Positions 38,272 to 47,368 of a DNA stretch of 64,000 nt are shown here, piece by piece; position 1 is the stretch's first letter, and each line of letters begins with the position of its first letter. The notes under the pieces were generated by a model. It was not told the origin of the DNA. It made no database searches and worked only from the letters and a program-made list of their open reading frames with translations. The stretch lies in NCBI RefSeq assembly GCF_000224005.2, contig NZ_CP007031.1:3315001-3379000 (forward strand). The letters are read 5' to 3'. The stretch comes from Marichromatium purpuratum 984 (GTDB taxonomy: Bacteria; Pseudomonadota; Gammaproteobacteria; Chromatiales; Chromatiaceae). The translations under genes and the position numbers were made by a program.

Positions 38272-40866
38272 ATGTCCCAGGATCTTTCTCAGCACACCCC
38301 GGCGATGCGGCAATACCTCGGACTCAAGGCGGAGTACCCGGACCTGTTGCTGTTCTATCGCATGGGGGACTTCTACGAACTCTTCTTCGAGGACGCCGAG
38401 CGCGCCGCCCGGTTGCTAGACATCACCCTGACCAAGCGCGGCCAGTCGGCCGGGCGTCCGATCCCCATGGCCGGGGTGCCCTATCACGCCGCCGAGGGCT
38501 ATCTCGCGCGACTGGTGCGTCAGGGCGTATCGGTGGCGATCTGCGAGCAGATCGGCGACCCGGCCAAGAGCAAGGGACCGGTGGAGCGCAAGGTCACCCG
38601 CGTGGTCACGCCCGGCACCCTCACCGACGAGGCGCTGCTCGAGGACCGTCGCGAGAACCTGCTGGTGGCGATCGCCGAATCGGCGCGCGCGGGCTACGGG
38701 CTGGCCCAGCTCGAACTCTCCAGCGGCCGCTTCTCGGTGCTCGAGGTCAGCGGACGCGAGGCACTCGCCAGCGAACTCGAACGCCTGCGCCCCGCCGAGG
38801 TGCTGGTCGACGAGTCGTCCTCGCTGCCCGAGGCGCTGCGCCTCGAGCGCGGCCTCACCCGTCGCCCGGCCTGGCACTTCGAGGCCGACAACGGCGCGCG
38901 CATGCTCTGCGAGCAATTCGGCACCCGCGACCTCGGCGGCTTCGGCTGCGCCGGCATGACGCTGGCGATCGGCGCCGCCGGCTGTCTGTTGCAGTACGTA
39001 CGCGACACCCAGTTCGCCGCCCTGCCCCACATCCGCGGGCTGAGCACCGAGCAGCGCGACGAGGCGCTGATCATCGACGCCGCCACTCGGCGCAACCTGG
39101 AGCTGACCGAGAGCCTCGGCGGCGAGCACCAGCACACCCTCGCCGGGGTGATCGATCACACCGCCACAGCGATGGGCAGCCGGCTGCTGCGCCGCTGGAT
39201 CAACCGCCCGCTGCGCGACCGTCACGCCGTCGCCCGCCGTCACGGCGCGGTCGCCGCGCTGCTCGCGGCCCCGGGGCGTGATGATCTCGCCGAGCTGCTC
39301 GCCGGCATCGGCGACCTCGAACGCATCCTCGCCCGGGTCGCGCTCGGCTCGGCGCGCCCGCGCGACCTCGCGGTGCTGCGCGACTCGCTGGCACTGCTGC
39401 CGGCACTCGGCGAACACCTCGAGGCGATCGACGACCCGCTGCTCGCCGAGCTGGCCGACAGGATCGCCACCCACCCCGAGACCCAGGGTCTGCTCGCCCG
39501 CGCCGTCATCCCTCAGCCACCGCTGCTGATCCGCGACGGCGGGGTGATCGCCGCGGGCTATGACGCCGAACTCGACCGGCTGCGCGGCCTCTCGGAGAAC
39601 GCCGACCGCTTCCTCGTCGAACTGGAGCAGCGCGAGCGCGCGCGCACCGGCATCGCCACCCTCAAGGTCGGCTACAACCGGGTGCACGGCTATTACATCG
39701 AGGTCGGGCGCAGCCACGGCGACGCGGTGCCGGTCGAGTACGTGCGCCGCCAGACGTTGAAGGCCGCCGAGCGCTACATCACCCCGGAGCTGAAGGGTTT
39801 CGAGGACGAGATCCTGAGCAGCCGCGAGCGCGCCCTGGCCCGCGAGAAGGCGCTCTACGAGGCGCTGCTCACGACCCTGGCCGAACGGCTCGCGCCGCTG
39901 CAGAGGAGCGCCACCGGGATCGCCACCCTGGACGTGCTCACCAACCTCGCCGAGCGCGCCGAGCGCCTCGGCTGGGCGCGCCCGACGCTCGACGACACGC
40001 CCGGGATCGAGATCGTCGACGGCCGTCACCCGGTGGTCGAGCAGGTCATCGACCAGCCCTTCGTCGCCAACTCGCTCAGCCTCGACGCCGAGCGGCGGAT
40101 GCTGGTGATCACCGGCCCCAACATGGGCGGCAAGTCGACCTACATGCGTCAGTGCGCGCTGATCGTGCTGCTGGCCTATACCGGCAGCTTCGTACCGGCG
40201 CGCAGCGCCCGGCTCGGCCCGGTCGACCGGGTGTTCTCGCGCATCGGCGCCTCCGACGACCTCGCCGGCGGGCGCTCGACCTTCATGGTGGAGATGGAGG
40301 AGACGGCCAACATCCTCCACAACGCCACCGCCGAGAGCCTGGTGCTGATGGACGAGATCGGTCGCGGCACCAGCACCTTCGACGGGCTGTCGCTGGCCTG
40401 GTCGTGCGGGGTCGAGCTGGCCACCGGGATCGGCGCCTACACCCTGTTCGCCACCCACTACTTCGAGCTGACCACGCTGCCCGAGGAGTATCCGGGGATC
40501 GCCAACGTCCATCTCGACGCGGTCGAGCACGGCGACACCGTGGTGTTCATGCACGCGCTGCGCGAGGGACCGGCGAACCAGAGCTACGGACTGGCGGTGG
40601 CTGCGCTCGCCGGGGTGCCGCAGCCGGTGATCGCGCGGGCCCGCACGCGGCTGCAGGAGCTGGAGCACAACGCCCGCGCCCACGCCGAGCGCGAGACGGT
40701 GCAGCTGTCGCTGTTCGCCGCCGAGCCGGCGGCCGCACCCACGCCCGAACCGCCGGCACCGGACCCGCTGCACGAGGCGCTCGAGGCACTCGACCCCGAC
40801 GCGCTCAGCCCGCGCGAGGCGCTCGACGCGCTCTACCGACTGCGGGCACTGCTGACGACCAACTGA
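38272..40866 (+). CDS. mutS: DNA mismatch repair protein MutS
   Basis: An 864-residue mismatch sensor ATPase. The N-terminal mismatch-binding Phe-x-Glu lies in [14 protein letters not shown] (about residue 31). The ATPase has Walker [16 protein letters not shown] (about residue 620), Walker [22 protein letters not shown] and FATHYFELT. The C-terminal region is Pro/Ala-rich, then a helical end, as in full-length MutS1. Convergent with the PP2C gene (13-base gap). Confidence 0.98.
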   Translation: MSQDLSQHTPAMRQYLGLKAEYPDLLLFYRMGDFYELFFEDAERAARLLDITLTKRGQSAGRPIPMAGVPYHAAEGYLARLVRQGVSVAICEQIGDPAKSKGPVERKVTRVVTPGTLTDEALLEDRRENLLVAIAESARAGYGLAQLELSSGRFSVLEVSGREALASELERLRPAEVLVDESSSLPEALRLERGLTRRPAWHFEADNGARMLCEQFGTRDLGGFGCAGMTLAIGAAGCLLQYVRDTQFAALPHIRGLSTEQRDEALIIDAATRRNLELTESLGGEHQHTLAGVIDHTATAMGSRLLRRWINRPLRDRHAVARRHGAVAALLAAPGRDDLAELLAGIGDLERILARVALGSARPRDLAVLRDSLALLPALGEHLEAIDDPLLAELADRIATHPETQGLLARAVIPQPPLLIRDGGVIAAGYDAELDRLRGLSENADRFLVELEQRERARTGIATLKVGYNRVHGYYIEVGRSHGDAVPVEYVRRQTLKAAERYITPELKGFEDEILSSRERALAREKALYEALLTTLAERLAPLQRSATGIATLDVLTNLAERAERLGWARPTLDDTPGIEIVDGRHPVVEQVIDQPFVANSLSLDAERRMLVITGPNMGGKSTYMRQCALIVLLAYTGSFVPARSARLGPVDRVFSRIGASDDLAGGRSTFMVEMEETANILHNATAESLVLMDEIGRGTSTFDGLSLAWSCGVELATGIGAYTLFATHYFELTTLPEEYPGIANVHLDAVEHGDTVVFMHALREGPANQSYGLAVAALAGVPQPVIARARTRLQELEHNARAHAERETVQLSLFAAEPAAAPTPEPPAPDPLHEALEALDPDALSPREALDALYRLRALLTTN

Positions 40867-40879
40867 GCCGGCACGCCGC

Positions 40880-41665
40880 TCAGCCGAGCGGATCGGTCTC
40901 CGGCACCAGCCGGGGGCCGACACCGAGCAACGCCAGGGTGATGTTGTCCTTGCCGCCCGCGGCGTTGGCCGCGGTGATCAGGTCCTCGGCGGTCCGTCCC
41001 AGGGACGCGGGGTCGGCCGCGCGCAGCGCCTCGCGCAGCTGCGCCTCGCCGAGCATGCCGCTCAGCCCGTCGCTGCAGAACAGATAGAGATCTCCGGGTG
41101 CCAGGGTGCAGATCGACGAACTCACTCCGGGGCTCGGCAGCGAACCCAGCGCACGGGTGAGGATGTTCTCGCCGATGCCGCTCGCCATCGCCTCCTCGCG
41201 CGAGTCGTAGAGCCCTTGGTCGAGCACCTCCTGGAGCAGGCTGTGATCGCGCGAGAGCTGTTCGAGTACGCCGTCGCGCAGCCGGTAGAGACGCGAGTCG
41301 CCGACATGGGCGGCCACCATCCAGCCGGGACCGAGCACGCCGAGCACCACCGTGGTCCCCATCCCGGCGCACCCCGGATTGGTGTTGGCATGGCGCCAGA
41401 TGGCGATGTTGGCCTCCTCGATCGCCGCCTCGACGAACAGCCGGGTACGCTCGGCGTCGTGGCGTGGCGAGGGGTGGCGACGGAAGCGCTCGGCGATGGT
41501 CTCGACCGCGGTGCGGCTGGCCACCTCGCCGGCGCTCGCGCCACCGACCCCGTCGGCGACCACGATCAGGCCGAGCGCGGGATGGACGCCGACGGCGTCC
41601 TCATTGTGCGCGCGCACCCGACCGCAGTCGGTCTGCCAGGCGTACTCGAGCTGATGCGACCACAT
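40880..41665 (-). CDS. PP2C-family serine/threonine phosphatase (Stp-like)
   Basis: A 261-residue metal-dependent phosphatase. Motifs: TDCGRVRAHNEDAVGV, VVADGVGGASAGEVAS, MGTTVVLGVL, VGDSRLYRLRDG, RDHSLLQEVLDQG, LFCSDGLSGM and NAAGGKDNITLALLGV. The metal-binding Asp residues are intact. It usually counters Hanks-type kinases or acts in type VI secretion, but no kinase gene is in this window. ATG 41665 is used; GTG 41668 is adjacent. Confidence 0.94.
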   Translation of the reverse strand: MWSHQLEYAWQTDCGRVRAHNEDAVGVHPALGLIVVADGVGGASAGEVASRTAVETIAERFRRHPSPRHDAERTRLFVEAAIEEANIAIWRHANTNPGCAGMGTTVVLGVLGPGWMVAAHVGDSRLYRLRDGVLEQLSRDHSLLQEVLDQGLYDSREEAMASGIGENILTRALGSLPSPGVSSSICTLAPGDLYLFCSDGLSGMLGEAQLREALRAADPASLGRTAEDLITAANAAGGKDNITLALLGVGPRLVPETDPLG

Positions 41666-41691
41666 CACGGGGCCACTCGCCGTCGCCGCGC

Positions 41692-42423
41692 TCAGGAGCC
41701 GGCCATCTGGTCGAGTTCGACCGCGAGGCGCTTGGGATCGACATAGCCCGGGATCAGGGTGCCGTCCTCGGTGACGATCGCCGGGGTGCCGCGCAGCCCC
41801 AGCTCACGCCCCAGCGCCATGTGCTCGGCCACCGGGTTGTCGCACTTGCGCATCTCGATCGACTTGCCCTGCTTGGCCTCGGTCATCGCCTCGCGACGCG
41901 CCTCGGCATCACCGGCGCACCACACCGAGACGGCCTCGCGATAGGCCTCGCTGCCCTCGCCGGCGCGGGGGAAGAACAGATAGCGCACGCGGATGCCGTT
42001 GGCGACATAGTCGTCGATCTGGCTGTGCAGCTTGCGGCAGTAGCCACATTCGATGTCGGTGAACACCGTCACCGTGTGCGCGGCGTCGGCGGGACCGAAG
42101 CTCACCATCGACTCCTCGCCAAGGGCGTCGATCAACCCCTTACGGGCCTCGGCCAGACGCGGCTCGGTGAGATCGGTGCGGGTCTTGAGGTCGACGATGC
42201 GCCCATCGATGAAATAACGACCGTCGGCGGTCATGTACATCAGCTCGCTGCCGACGAGCACCTCGTAGAGGCCATCGATCGGGGCCGGGCGGATGTCACG
42301 GATCTCGATGTCCGGGGACACCGCCTCGAGCGCGGCGCGAATCTGCTGCTCGGGACCGGCGTGGACGGCGGTGGCGAGGCAGCCGAGGGTGGCGGCCAGG
42401 GCGAGGGATCTGATTCTCAGCAT
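41692..42423 (-). CDS. dsbC: Thiol:disulfide interchange protein DsbC
   Basis: A 243-residue periplasmic disulfide isomerase. Signal peptide residues 1-22 (end AVHA). An N-terminal dimerisation domain (about 25-85) is followed by a thioredoxin domain with active-site CGYC in TDIECGYCRKLH (about residue 127) and the cis-Pro loop GTPAIV. It lies in a minus-strand run with yajQ and xerD. Confidence 0.95.
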   Translation of the reverse strand: MLRIRSLALAATLGCLATAVHAGPEQQIRAALEAVSPDIEIRDIRPAPIDGLYEVLVGSELMYMTADGRYFIDGRIVDLKTRTDLTEPRLAEARKGLIDALGEESMVSFGPADAAHTVTVFTDIECGYCRKLHSQIDDYVANGIRVRYLFFPRAGEGSEAYREAVSVWCAGDAEARREAMTEAKQGKSIEMRKCDNPVAEHMALGRELGLRGTPAIVTEDGTLIPGYVDPKRLAVELDQMAGS

Positions 42424-42431
42424 GGGGCTTC

Positions 42432-42914
42432 CTAGTCTCTGAAGTTTTCGAATTGCAGCGGCAGCCCCCAGTCGGACTCACGCAGTAGCGTGATCACCGC
42501 CTGCAGGTCGTCGCGCTTCTTGCCGGTGACCCGCACCTGCTCGCCCTGGATCTGGGCCTGCACCTTGAGCTTGCTCGTCTTGATCGCCTTGACCATGCGC
42601 TTGGCGGTGTCGCTGTCGACGCCCTGCTTGAGGACGATCTCCTGGCGCGCGGCATTGAGCGTCTGCACCGCCTCGCCCGGCTCCAGCGCGGCGAGATCGA
42701 TCTTACGCTTGACCAGCTTCTGGCGCAGGATGTCGAGCATCTGCTGGAGCTGGAACTCCTGCTCGGCGACGAGCTGGATCTTGTCCTCGGCGAGTTCGAA
42801 GCTGGCGGTGACGCCCTTGAAGTCGAAGCGGGTACCGATCTCGCGATTGGCCTGATCGACCGCGTTGCGCACCTCTTGTAGATCGAACTCGGAAACGATG
42901 TCAAACGATGGCAT
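42432..42914 (-). CDS. yajQ: YajQ-family nucleotide-binding protein
   Basis: A 160-residue cytosolic protein of the YajQ/UPF0234 family. It begins [20 protein letters not shown] and ends with QFENFRD, both near-invariant. Some homologues bind cyclic di-GMP; the role here is unknown, though a diguanylate cyclase is encoded 7 kb away. It precedes dsbC by 8 bases. Confidence 0.95.
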   Translation of the reverse strand: MPSFDIVSEFDLQEVRNAVDQANREIGTRFDFKGVTASFELAEDKIQLVAEQEFQLQQMLDILRQKLVKRKIDLAALEPGEAVQTLNAARQEIVLKQGVDSDTAKRMVKAIKTSKLKVQAQIQGEQVRVTGKKRDDLQAVITLLRESDWGLPLQFENFRD

Positions 42915-42948
42915 GAAGAACCTCGAACAGGGATATGGCCCGACCGGC

Positions 42949-43845
42949 TCAGCCGCGCGGATGATGCACGGCATGCATCCGCTTGAGCCGTTCACGGGCA
43001 ACGTGGGTATAGATCTGGGTGGTTGAAAGGTCGCTGTGCCCGAGCAGCATCTGCACCACGCGCAGATCGGCGCCGTGATTGAGCAGATGGGTGGCGAAAG
43101 CGTGACGCAGGGTGTGGGGCGAGAGCGGCTTGAGCACCCCGGCCTCAATGGCATAGCGCTTGATCAGCATCCAGAATGCCTGACGGCTCATGTGCTCGCT
43201 GCGACTGGTGGGGAACAGATAGTCGCTGCAACGCCCGCCGAGCAGCTCCAGGCGCGGCCCCTTGACGTATTCGCGCACCCAGTGGGTGGCCTCGTCGCCG
43301 AGCGGCACCAGACGCTCGCGCCCGCCCTTGCCCTGCACCCGCACCACCCCCTGGGTGAGGCTGATCTGGGCAGGCATCAGGGTGACCAGCTCGGTCACCC
43401 GCAACCCGCTGGCATAGAGCACCTCGAGCATGGTGCGGTCGCGATGACCGCGCGGGTCGGTGGTATCGGGCGCGCGCAGCAGATACTCGACCTCGGCCTC
43501 GCTCAGACTCTTGGGCAAGGGGCGACCCAGGCGCGGGGTCTCGATGCGCGCGCTGGGGTCGTCAGCGATCACCTCGCGGCGCAGCAGATAGCGATAGAAC
43601 TGACGCAGCGAGGAGACCAGCCGGGCGCTCGAGCGCGGCTTGCGCCCCTGCTCGGCGAGCAGCGCCAGATAGTCGAGCAGGTCCTGACGCGCGGCCGCGG
43701 CCAACCCGCGCTCGCGCTCGGCGGCGAGCCAGGCGGCGAAGGCGCGCAGATCGGAGCGATAGGCGCTCTGGGTGTTGCGGCTCGCGCCGCGCTCGAGCCA
43801 CAGCGACTCGACGAAGCGCTCGATCAGGATCCCGTCCTCGGCCAT
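42949..43845 (-). CDS. xerD: Tyrosine recombinase XerD
   Basis: A 298-residue site-specific recombinase that resolves chromosome dimers with XerC at dif. Catalytic residues in order: Arg in ASGLRVTEL (about residue 148), Lys in VQGKGGRER (about residue 172), [24 protein letters not shown] with the nucleophile Tyr (about residue 279). Length equals E. coli XerD. The ATG follows GGAGGA and overlaps the stop of the small upstream frame (TGATG). Confidence 0.96.
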   Translation of the reverse strand: MAEDGILIERFVESLWLERGASRNTQSAYRSDLRAFAAWLAAERERGLAAAARQDLLDYLALLAEQGRKPRSSARLVSSLRQFYRYLLRREVIADDPSARIETPRLGRPLPKSLSEAEVEYLLRAPDTTDPRGHRDRTMLEVLYASGLRVTELVTLMPAQISLTQGVVRVQGKGGRERLVPLGDEATHWVREYVKGPRLELLGGRCSDYLFPTSRSEHMSRQAFWMLIKRYAIEAGVLKPLSPHTLRHAFATHLLNHGADLRVVQMLLGHSDLSTTQIYTHVARERLKRMHAVHHPRG

Positions 43846-44009
43846 CAGTCCTCCTCCCAGCCTTCGTGGCGCAGCAACCCGCGCTTGACGGCCAACGGCG
43901 CGGCGCAATTCTCCTCGCCCTGCGCCACGAGATCGATTCCGGCCAACGCACCCCCGCGCCAGTCGACGGCGATCGGCCCGAACGGGGCCTGGATCAGCGC
44001 CTTCGCCAT
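43845..44009 (-). CDS. Truncated Ogt-like N-terminal fragment, coupled to xerD
   Basis: 54 residues: MAKALIQAPFGPIAVDWRGG, then ALAGIDLVAQG and a divergent end. The start resembles the N-terminal ribonuclease-like domain of methylated-DNA–protein-cysteine methyltransferases. The catalytic half (PCHRV) is wholly absent. It has a good GGAGGG ribosome site, a TATAAT-like -10 at 44063-44058, and its TGA overlaps the xerD ATG (TGATG). It is likely a remnant of an ogt gene kept as a coupling leader for xerD; the homology is weak by eye. Confidence 0.6.
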   Translation of the reverse strand: MAKALIQAPFGPIAVDWRGGALAGIDLVAQGEENCAAPLAVKRGLLRHEGWEED

Positions 44010-44106
44010 GTTTCCCTCCTCCTCGACCCGGCCACCGGCCCAGCGACCGGACCGGCGATTATAGCCCAGGCGCCCGGCGGTCGACCTTCAGCAACCAGGG
44101 ACGGTC

Positions 44107-44282
44107 TGAACCGCAAAGACCCAAAGCGCGCAAAGCGCTGACGGGATGACCACCTCCAGTGGTCCCCCAGACTCGCCCACCCGCAAGCAACACCGCTCGC
44201 CGGGGATCGCCGAGCAAGCTGAATGCATCCACAGGCGACAGGACGCTGTTAGCACTCTGCTCCTTTGTGTCTTTGCGGTTCA
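44107..44282. repeat. Intergenic element with terminal inverted repeats (copy B)
   Basis: A 176-bp segment. The left end begins TGAACCGCAAAGACCCAAAG (44107-44126). The right end (44263-44282) is its inverted copy with one mismatch. The interior does not resemble copy A at 33846. No protein-coding potential. It lies between the truncated ogt and ycgN, which are divergent. The remainder of 44010-44362 holds only the promoter regions. Confidence 0.8.
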
Positions 44283-44362
44283 ATCATCCCCCTGGCGAGA
44301 CCCTCGGCTTTACGGCAAGATGAAGCGCTTTTCGCGCCCGATCGGGCGACCGAGGACCCCGC

Positions 44363-44806
44363 ATGAACCAGATTGCCGCCCCCTTCTGGGAGACCACCCC
44401 GCTCGAGCTGATGGACGCCGAGCAATGGGACGCGCTCTGCGACGGCTGTGGCAAGTGCTGTCTGGAGAAGTTCGAGGACGAGGACACGGGTCGCATCGTC
44501 TATTCGCGCATCGCCTGCGCCCTGCTCGACCTCGACACCTGCCGCTGCCGCGACTACCCCAACCGCGCGCGTCACATGCCCGACTGCATCACCCTCACCC
44601 TGGCGCACCTCGACGACCCCACCTGGCTCCCGGAGACCTGCGCCTACCGGCTGCTCGCCGAGGGCCGCCCCCTACCGCGCTGGCACCCGCTGATCAGCGG
44701 CGACCCGGAGTCGGTGGTCGAGGCCGGCGAGAGCGTGCGCGGACGCGTGCTCAGCCCGGAGACCGGCGAGAATCCGCTGATGCACCTGATCGACTGGGTG
44801 CGCTGA
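44363..44806 (+). CDS. ycgN: YcgN-family cysteine cluster protein (UPF0260)
   Basis: A 147-residue protein with the conserved cysteine array of the YkgJ/YcgN family: CDGCGKCC near residue 26, CRCRDYPNR near residue 60, DCITLT and CAYRL. The cysteines probably bind zinc or an Fe-S cluster. Function not established. Convergent with trhP. Confidence 0.92.
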   Translation: MNQIAAPFWETTPLELMDAEQWDALCDGCGKCCLEKFEDEDTGRIVYSRIACALLDLDTCRCRDYPNRARHMPDCITLTLAHLDDPTWLPETCAYRLLAEGRPLPRWHPLISGDPESVVEAGESVRGRVLSPETGENPLMHLIDWVR

Positions 44807-44816
44807 GCCGCCGCGC

Positions 44817-46076
44817 TCAGACCGCGCGGGTGAGCAGCGCCCGCGCCCCGGGCACGACACCCTCAGGCAGGCGCACCCGCACCGTCCAACCCGCACCCGG
44901 CGCGACCTCGAGCGGCGCGCCCTCGCGATCGCTGAGCGCTTCGAGACGGAACGGGTGGTTGCCGCCCGGGCTCATCAACTCCAGTTGATCGCCACGGGCG
45001 AAGCGGTTACGCACCGCCACCTCGGCCCAGCCGTCGCGTACCGCCAGCACCTCGCCGACGAACAGCTGGCGCTGGTTGCGCGAGGCGCCGCAGTCGTAGT
45101 TCTGCAGCGCCGGATCGGCGCCGTGACGGCGATAGAAGCCCTCGGTGTAGCCCCGATTGGCCAGGCCCTCGAGCGCCTCGAGCAGGTCGACACGGAAGGC
45201 GCGCCCGGCGAGCGCGTCGTCGATCGCCTGACGATAGACCTGGGCGGTGCGCGCGACATAGTAGTCGGACTTGGTGCGCCCCTCGATCTTCAGACAGTCG
45301 ATGCCGATCTCGATCAGCCGGGCGACGTGCTCGACGGCGCGCAGATCGCGCGAGTTCATGATGTAGGTGCCCTGCTCGTCCTCGAACACCGGCATGTACT
45401 CGCCCGGGCGTTCACCCTCCTCCAGCACGAACTCGGGCTCGGCGCCACCCACCTCGCCCAGGCGGTAGCGCCAGCGACAGGCGTTGGTGCACACCCCCTG
45501 GTTGGCGTCGCGGTGGTTGAAGTACCCCGAGAGCAGACAGCGCCCGGAATAGGCGATACAGAGCGCGCCGTGGACGAAGACTTCCAGCTCGGTGTCGGGG
45601 CAGGCCTCGCGGATCGCCGCGATCTCGTCGAGCGAAAGCTCGCGCGAGAGGATCACCCGCTCGACCCCCTGCGCCGCCCAGAAGCGCACCGCCGCGGCGT
45701 TGACCGTGTTGGCCTGCACCGAGAGATGGATCGGCAGCTCGGGCCAACGCTCGCGCACCAGCATGATCAGCCCGGGGTCGGCCATGATCAGCGCATCGGG
45801 GCCGAGCGCGACCAGTGCGCCGATGTCGTCGACGAAGGTGCGCAGCTTGGCCCCGTGCGGCATCAGATTGACGGCGAGATAGAAGCGCTTGCCGAGATCA
45901 TGGGCCGTGGCGATGCCGGTGGCGAGCGAGGCGGCGTCGAAGCCGCCCTTGCGCACCCGCAGGCTGTATCGGGGCAGCCCGGCGTAGACGGCATCGGCAC
46001 CATAGGCGAAGGCATAGTCGAGATGGCTGGGGCTGCCGGCCGGGGAGAGCAGCTCGGGACGGGGCGACATCGACAT
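44817..46076 (-). CDS. trhP: U32-family tRNA hydroxylation protein TrhP (YegQ)
   Basis: A 419-residue peptidase-U32-type protein. In E. coli TrhP helps make 5-hydroxyuridine at position 34 of tRNA. LLSPAGSPSHLDYAFAYGADAVY is the N-terminal signature. The cysteine cluster includes CIAYSGRCLLS and GVCTNACRWRY; KIEGRTKSDYYVA is also family-typical. Start 46076 overlaps the upstream stop (TGATG); ATG 46070 is an alternative. Confidence 0.92.
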   Translation of the reverse strand: MSMSPRPELLSPAGSPSHLDYAFAYGADAVYAGLPRYSLRVRKGGFDAASLATGIATAHDLGKRFYLAVNLMPHGAKLRTFVDDIGALVALGPDALIMADPGLIMLVRERWPELPIHLSVQANTVNAAAVRFWAAQGVERVILSRELSLDEIAAIREACPDTELEVFVHGALCIAYSGRCLLSGYFNHRDANQGVCTNACRWRYRLGEVGGAEPEFVLEEGERPGEYMPVFEDEQGTYIMNSRDLRAVEHVARLIEIGIDCLKIEGRTKSDYYVARTAQVYRQAIDDALAGRAFRVDLLEALEGLANRGYTEGFYRRHGADPALQNYDCGASRNQRQLFVGEVLAVRDGWAEVAVRNRFARGDQLELMSPGGNHPFRLEALSDREGAPLEVAPGAGWTVRVRLPEGVVPGARALLTRAV

Positions 46077-47209
46077 CAGCGCAACTCCACCTCGAGATCG
46101 AGCCGCTCCTCGGCGCCACGCAGGATGGTGACCGCGACCCGCTCGCCGGGGGTGCGATCGAGCAGCGCCAGGCGGATGTCGGCATAGTCGGCGATCGGGC
46201 GCCTGGCAAGGGCGAGGATGCGGTCTCCCACCGCTACCCCGGCGGCCTGCGCGCCACTGTCGGCGGCAAAGCCGACCACGCGGGTGCCGGCCCCTTCCTC
46301 GCCCTCGCCGAGCTGCACCCCCAGCAGCCCGGCCGGGGGCAGCTCGGCCGGGGCGGGGTAGAGATAGAAATCGGCCGCCGGCGGCTCGATCGGTCGTCCC
46401 TCGCCGTTGAGCAACACCGCACCCGGCAGCCCGAGCCGGCGCTCGACCCGGTCGGGGATGCCGATGCCGTACTCGAGGTGCCCGGCCCCGGCGAGCACCA
46501 CCAGGGTGCGCTCGGGGTTGGCGGCGAGATAGTCGGCGGCGCGCGCGGCCATGCCCTCGTCCCACAGCAGCTGGACCTCGATGAAGTGATCGAGATCGCG
46601 CTCGTCGCCGAAGGGGTGCTGGGCGAAGATCTCGCGCAGCCGTTCGCGATAGGCCTCGTCGGGCGGAGCGAGCGACGCGGGCAGGGCGGCGCGCTGGTGA
46701 CGGTCGAGCCCGTCGATGCCGACCTCGCCGACCCGACGGGTGAGGGCCTGGTCGAGATTGAGCGCGATCAGCGGGATCTCGTGCTCGCGCGCAAAGCGCA
46801 GGATCGGACGATAGAGCCGGTAGTCGAAGCGCCAACGCTCGAAGTACTCGGTGCGGCGCAGCATCTGCGCCTCGTCGATGGCGCCGGCGACATAGGCGTC
46901 GAGATGGATCTGGAAGGGCTGCTGGAAGCACTCCAGAGCGATCGCCAGCGGCTTGCCACGGGCATGCAGGCCGCGGATCACCGCCAGCTGGTCGAGATGG
47001 TCGGCATAGCGATCATGGTGTTCGCCGACATAGACCACACGCCGCTCGGCGATGCGCCCGAGCAGGGCCTCGACCCCGGTCAGCGCATCGAGTTCGAGCA
47101 CCCGGGTGGCCGCCCCCGCCACAGGCTCGGCATCCCGCGCGAGGACACTCGCCCCCGGCGCCGCCAGCACGACGGCGACGGCAATCATCGCCAAGCTTTT
47201 GTAGGACAC
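46076..47209 (-). CDS. ChaN-like (DUF399) protein with C-terminal PDZ domain
   Basis: A 377-residue exported protein. Signal peptide residues 1-24 (end VLARDA). A ChaN-type domain (about 40-265) has VVYVGEHHDRYADH and IALECFQQPFQ, which in ChaN is a haem-binding fold. It is followed by a linker and a PDZ domain (about 295-377: GLLGVQLGE, AAGVAVGDRILALARRPI). Overlaps trhP by one base, so coupled. Divergent from the M1 peptidase. The actual ligand is unknown. Confidence 0.88.
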   Translation of the reverse strand: MSYKSLAMIAVAVVLAAPGASVLARDAEPVAGAATRVLELDALTGVEALLGRIAERRVVYVGEHHDRYADHLDQLAVIRGLHARGKPLAIALECFQQPFQIHLDAYVAGAIDEAQMLRRTEYFERWRFDYRLYRPILRFAREHEIPLIALNLDQALTRRVGEVGIDGLDRHQRAALPASLAPPDEAYRERLREIFAQHPFGDERDLDHFIEVQLLWDEGMAARAADYLAANPERTLVVLAGAGHLEYGIGIPDRVERRLGLPGAVLLNGEGRPIEPPAADFYLYPAPAELPPAGLLGVQLGEGEEGAGTRVVGFAADSGAQAAGVAVGDRILALARRPIADYADIRLALLDRTPGERVAVTILRGAEERLDLEVELR

Positions 47210-47368
47210 GTCTCACCCCGCTGGTTTCGGGCCACCGCGGCCCGCATGATTGACCAGGTCACGCGCTCTGCGTTTCCCTCGAGCATCGAGAAGAAACGCC
47301 GAGCACCGACCCTGTTGCCCGGGGCACACACCGCCCCGCTCCCTATTCTGCCGAGGATCCGGATACTG

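Noticed and set aside
38416-40923. 835-codon open frame antisense to mutS
   Set aside because: Same GC-rich shadow effect; no domain recognised.
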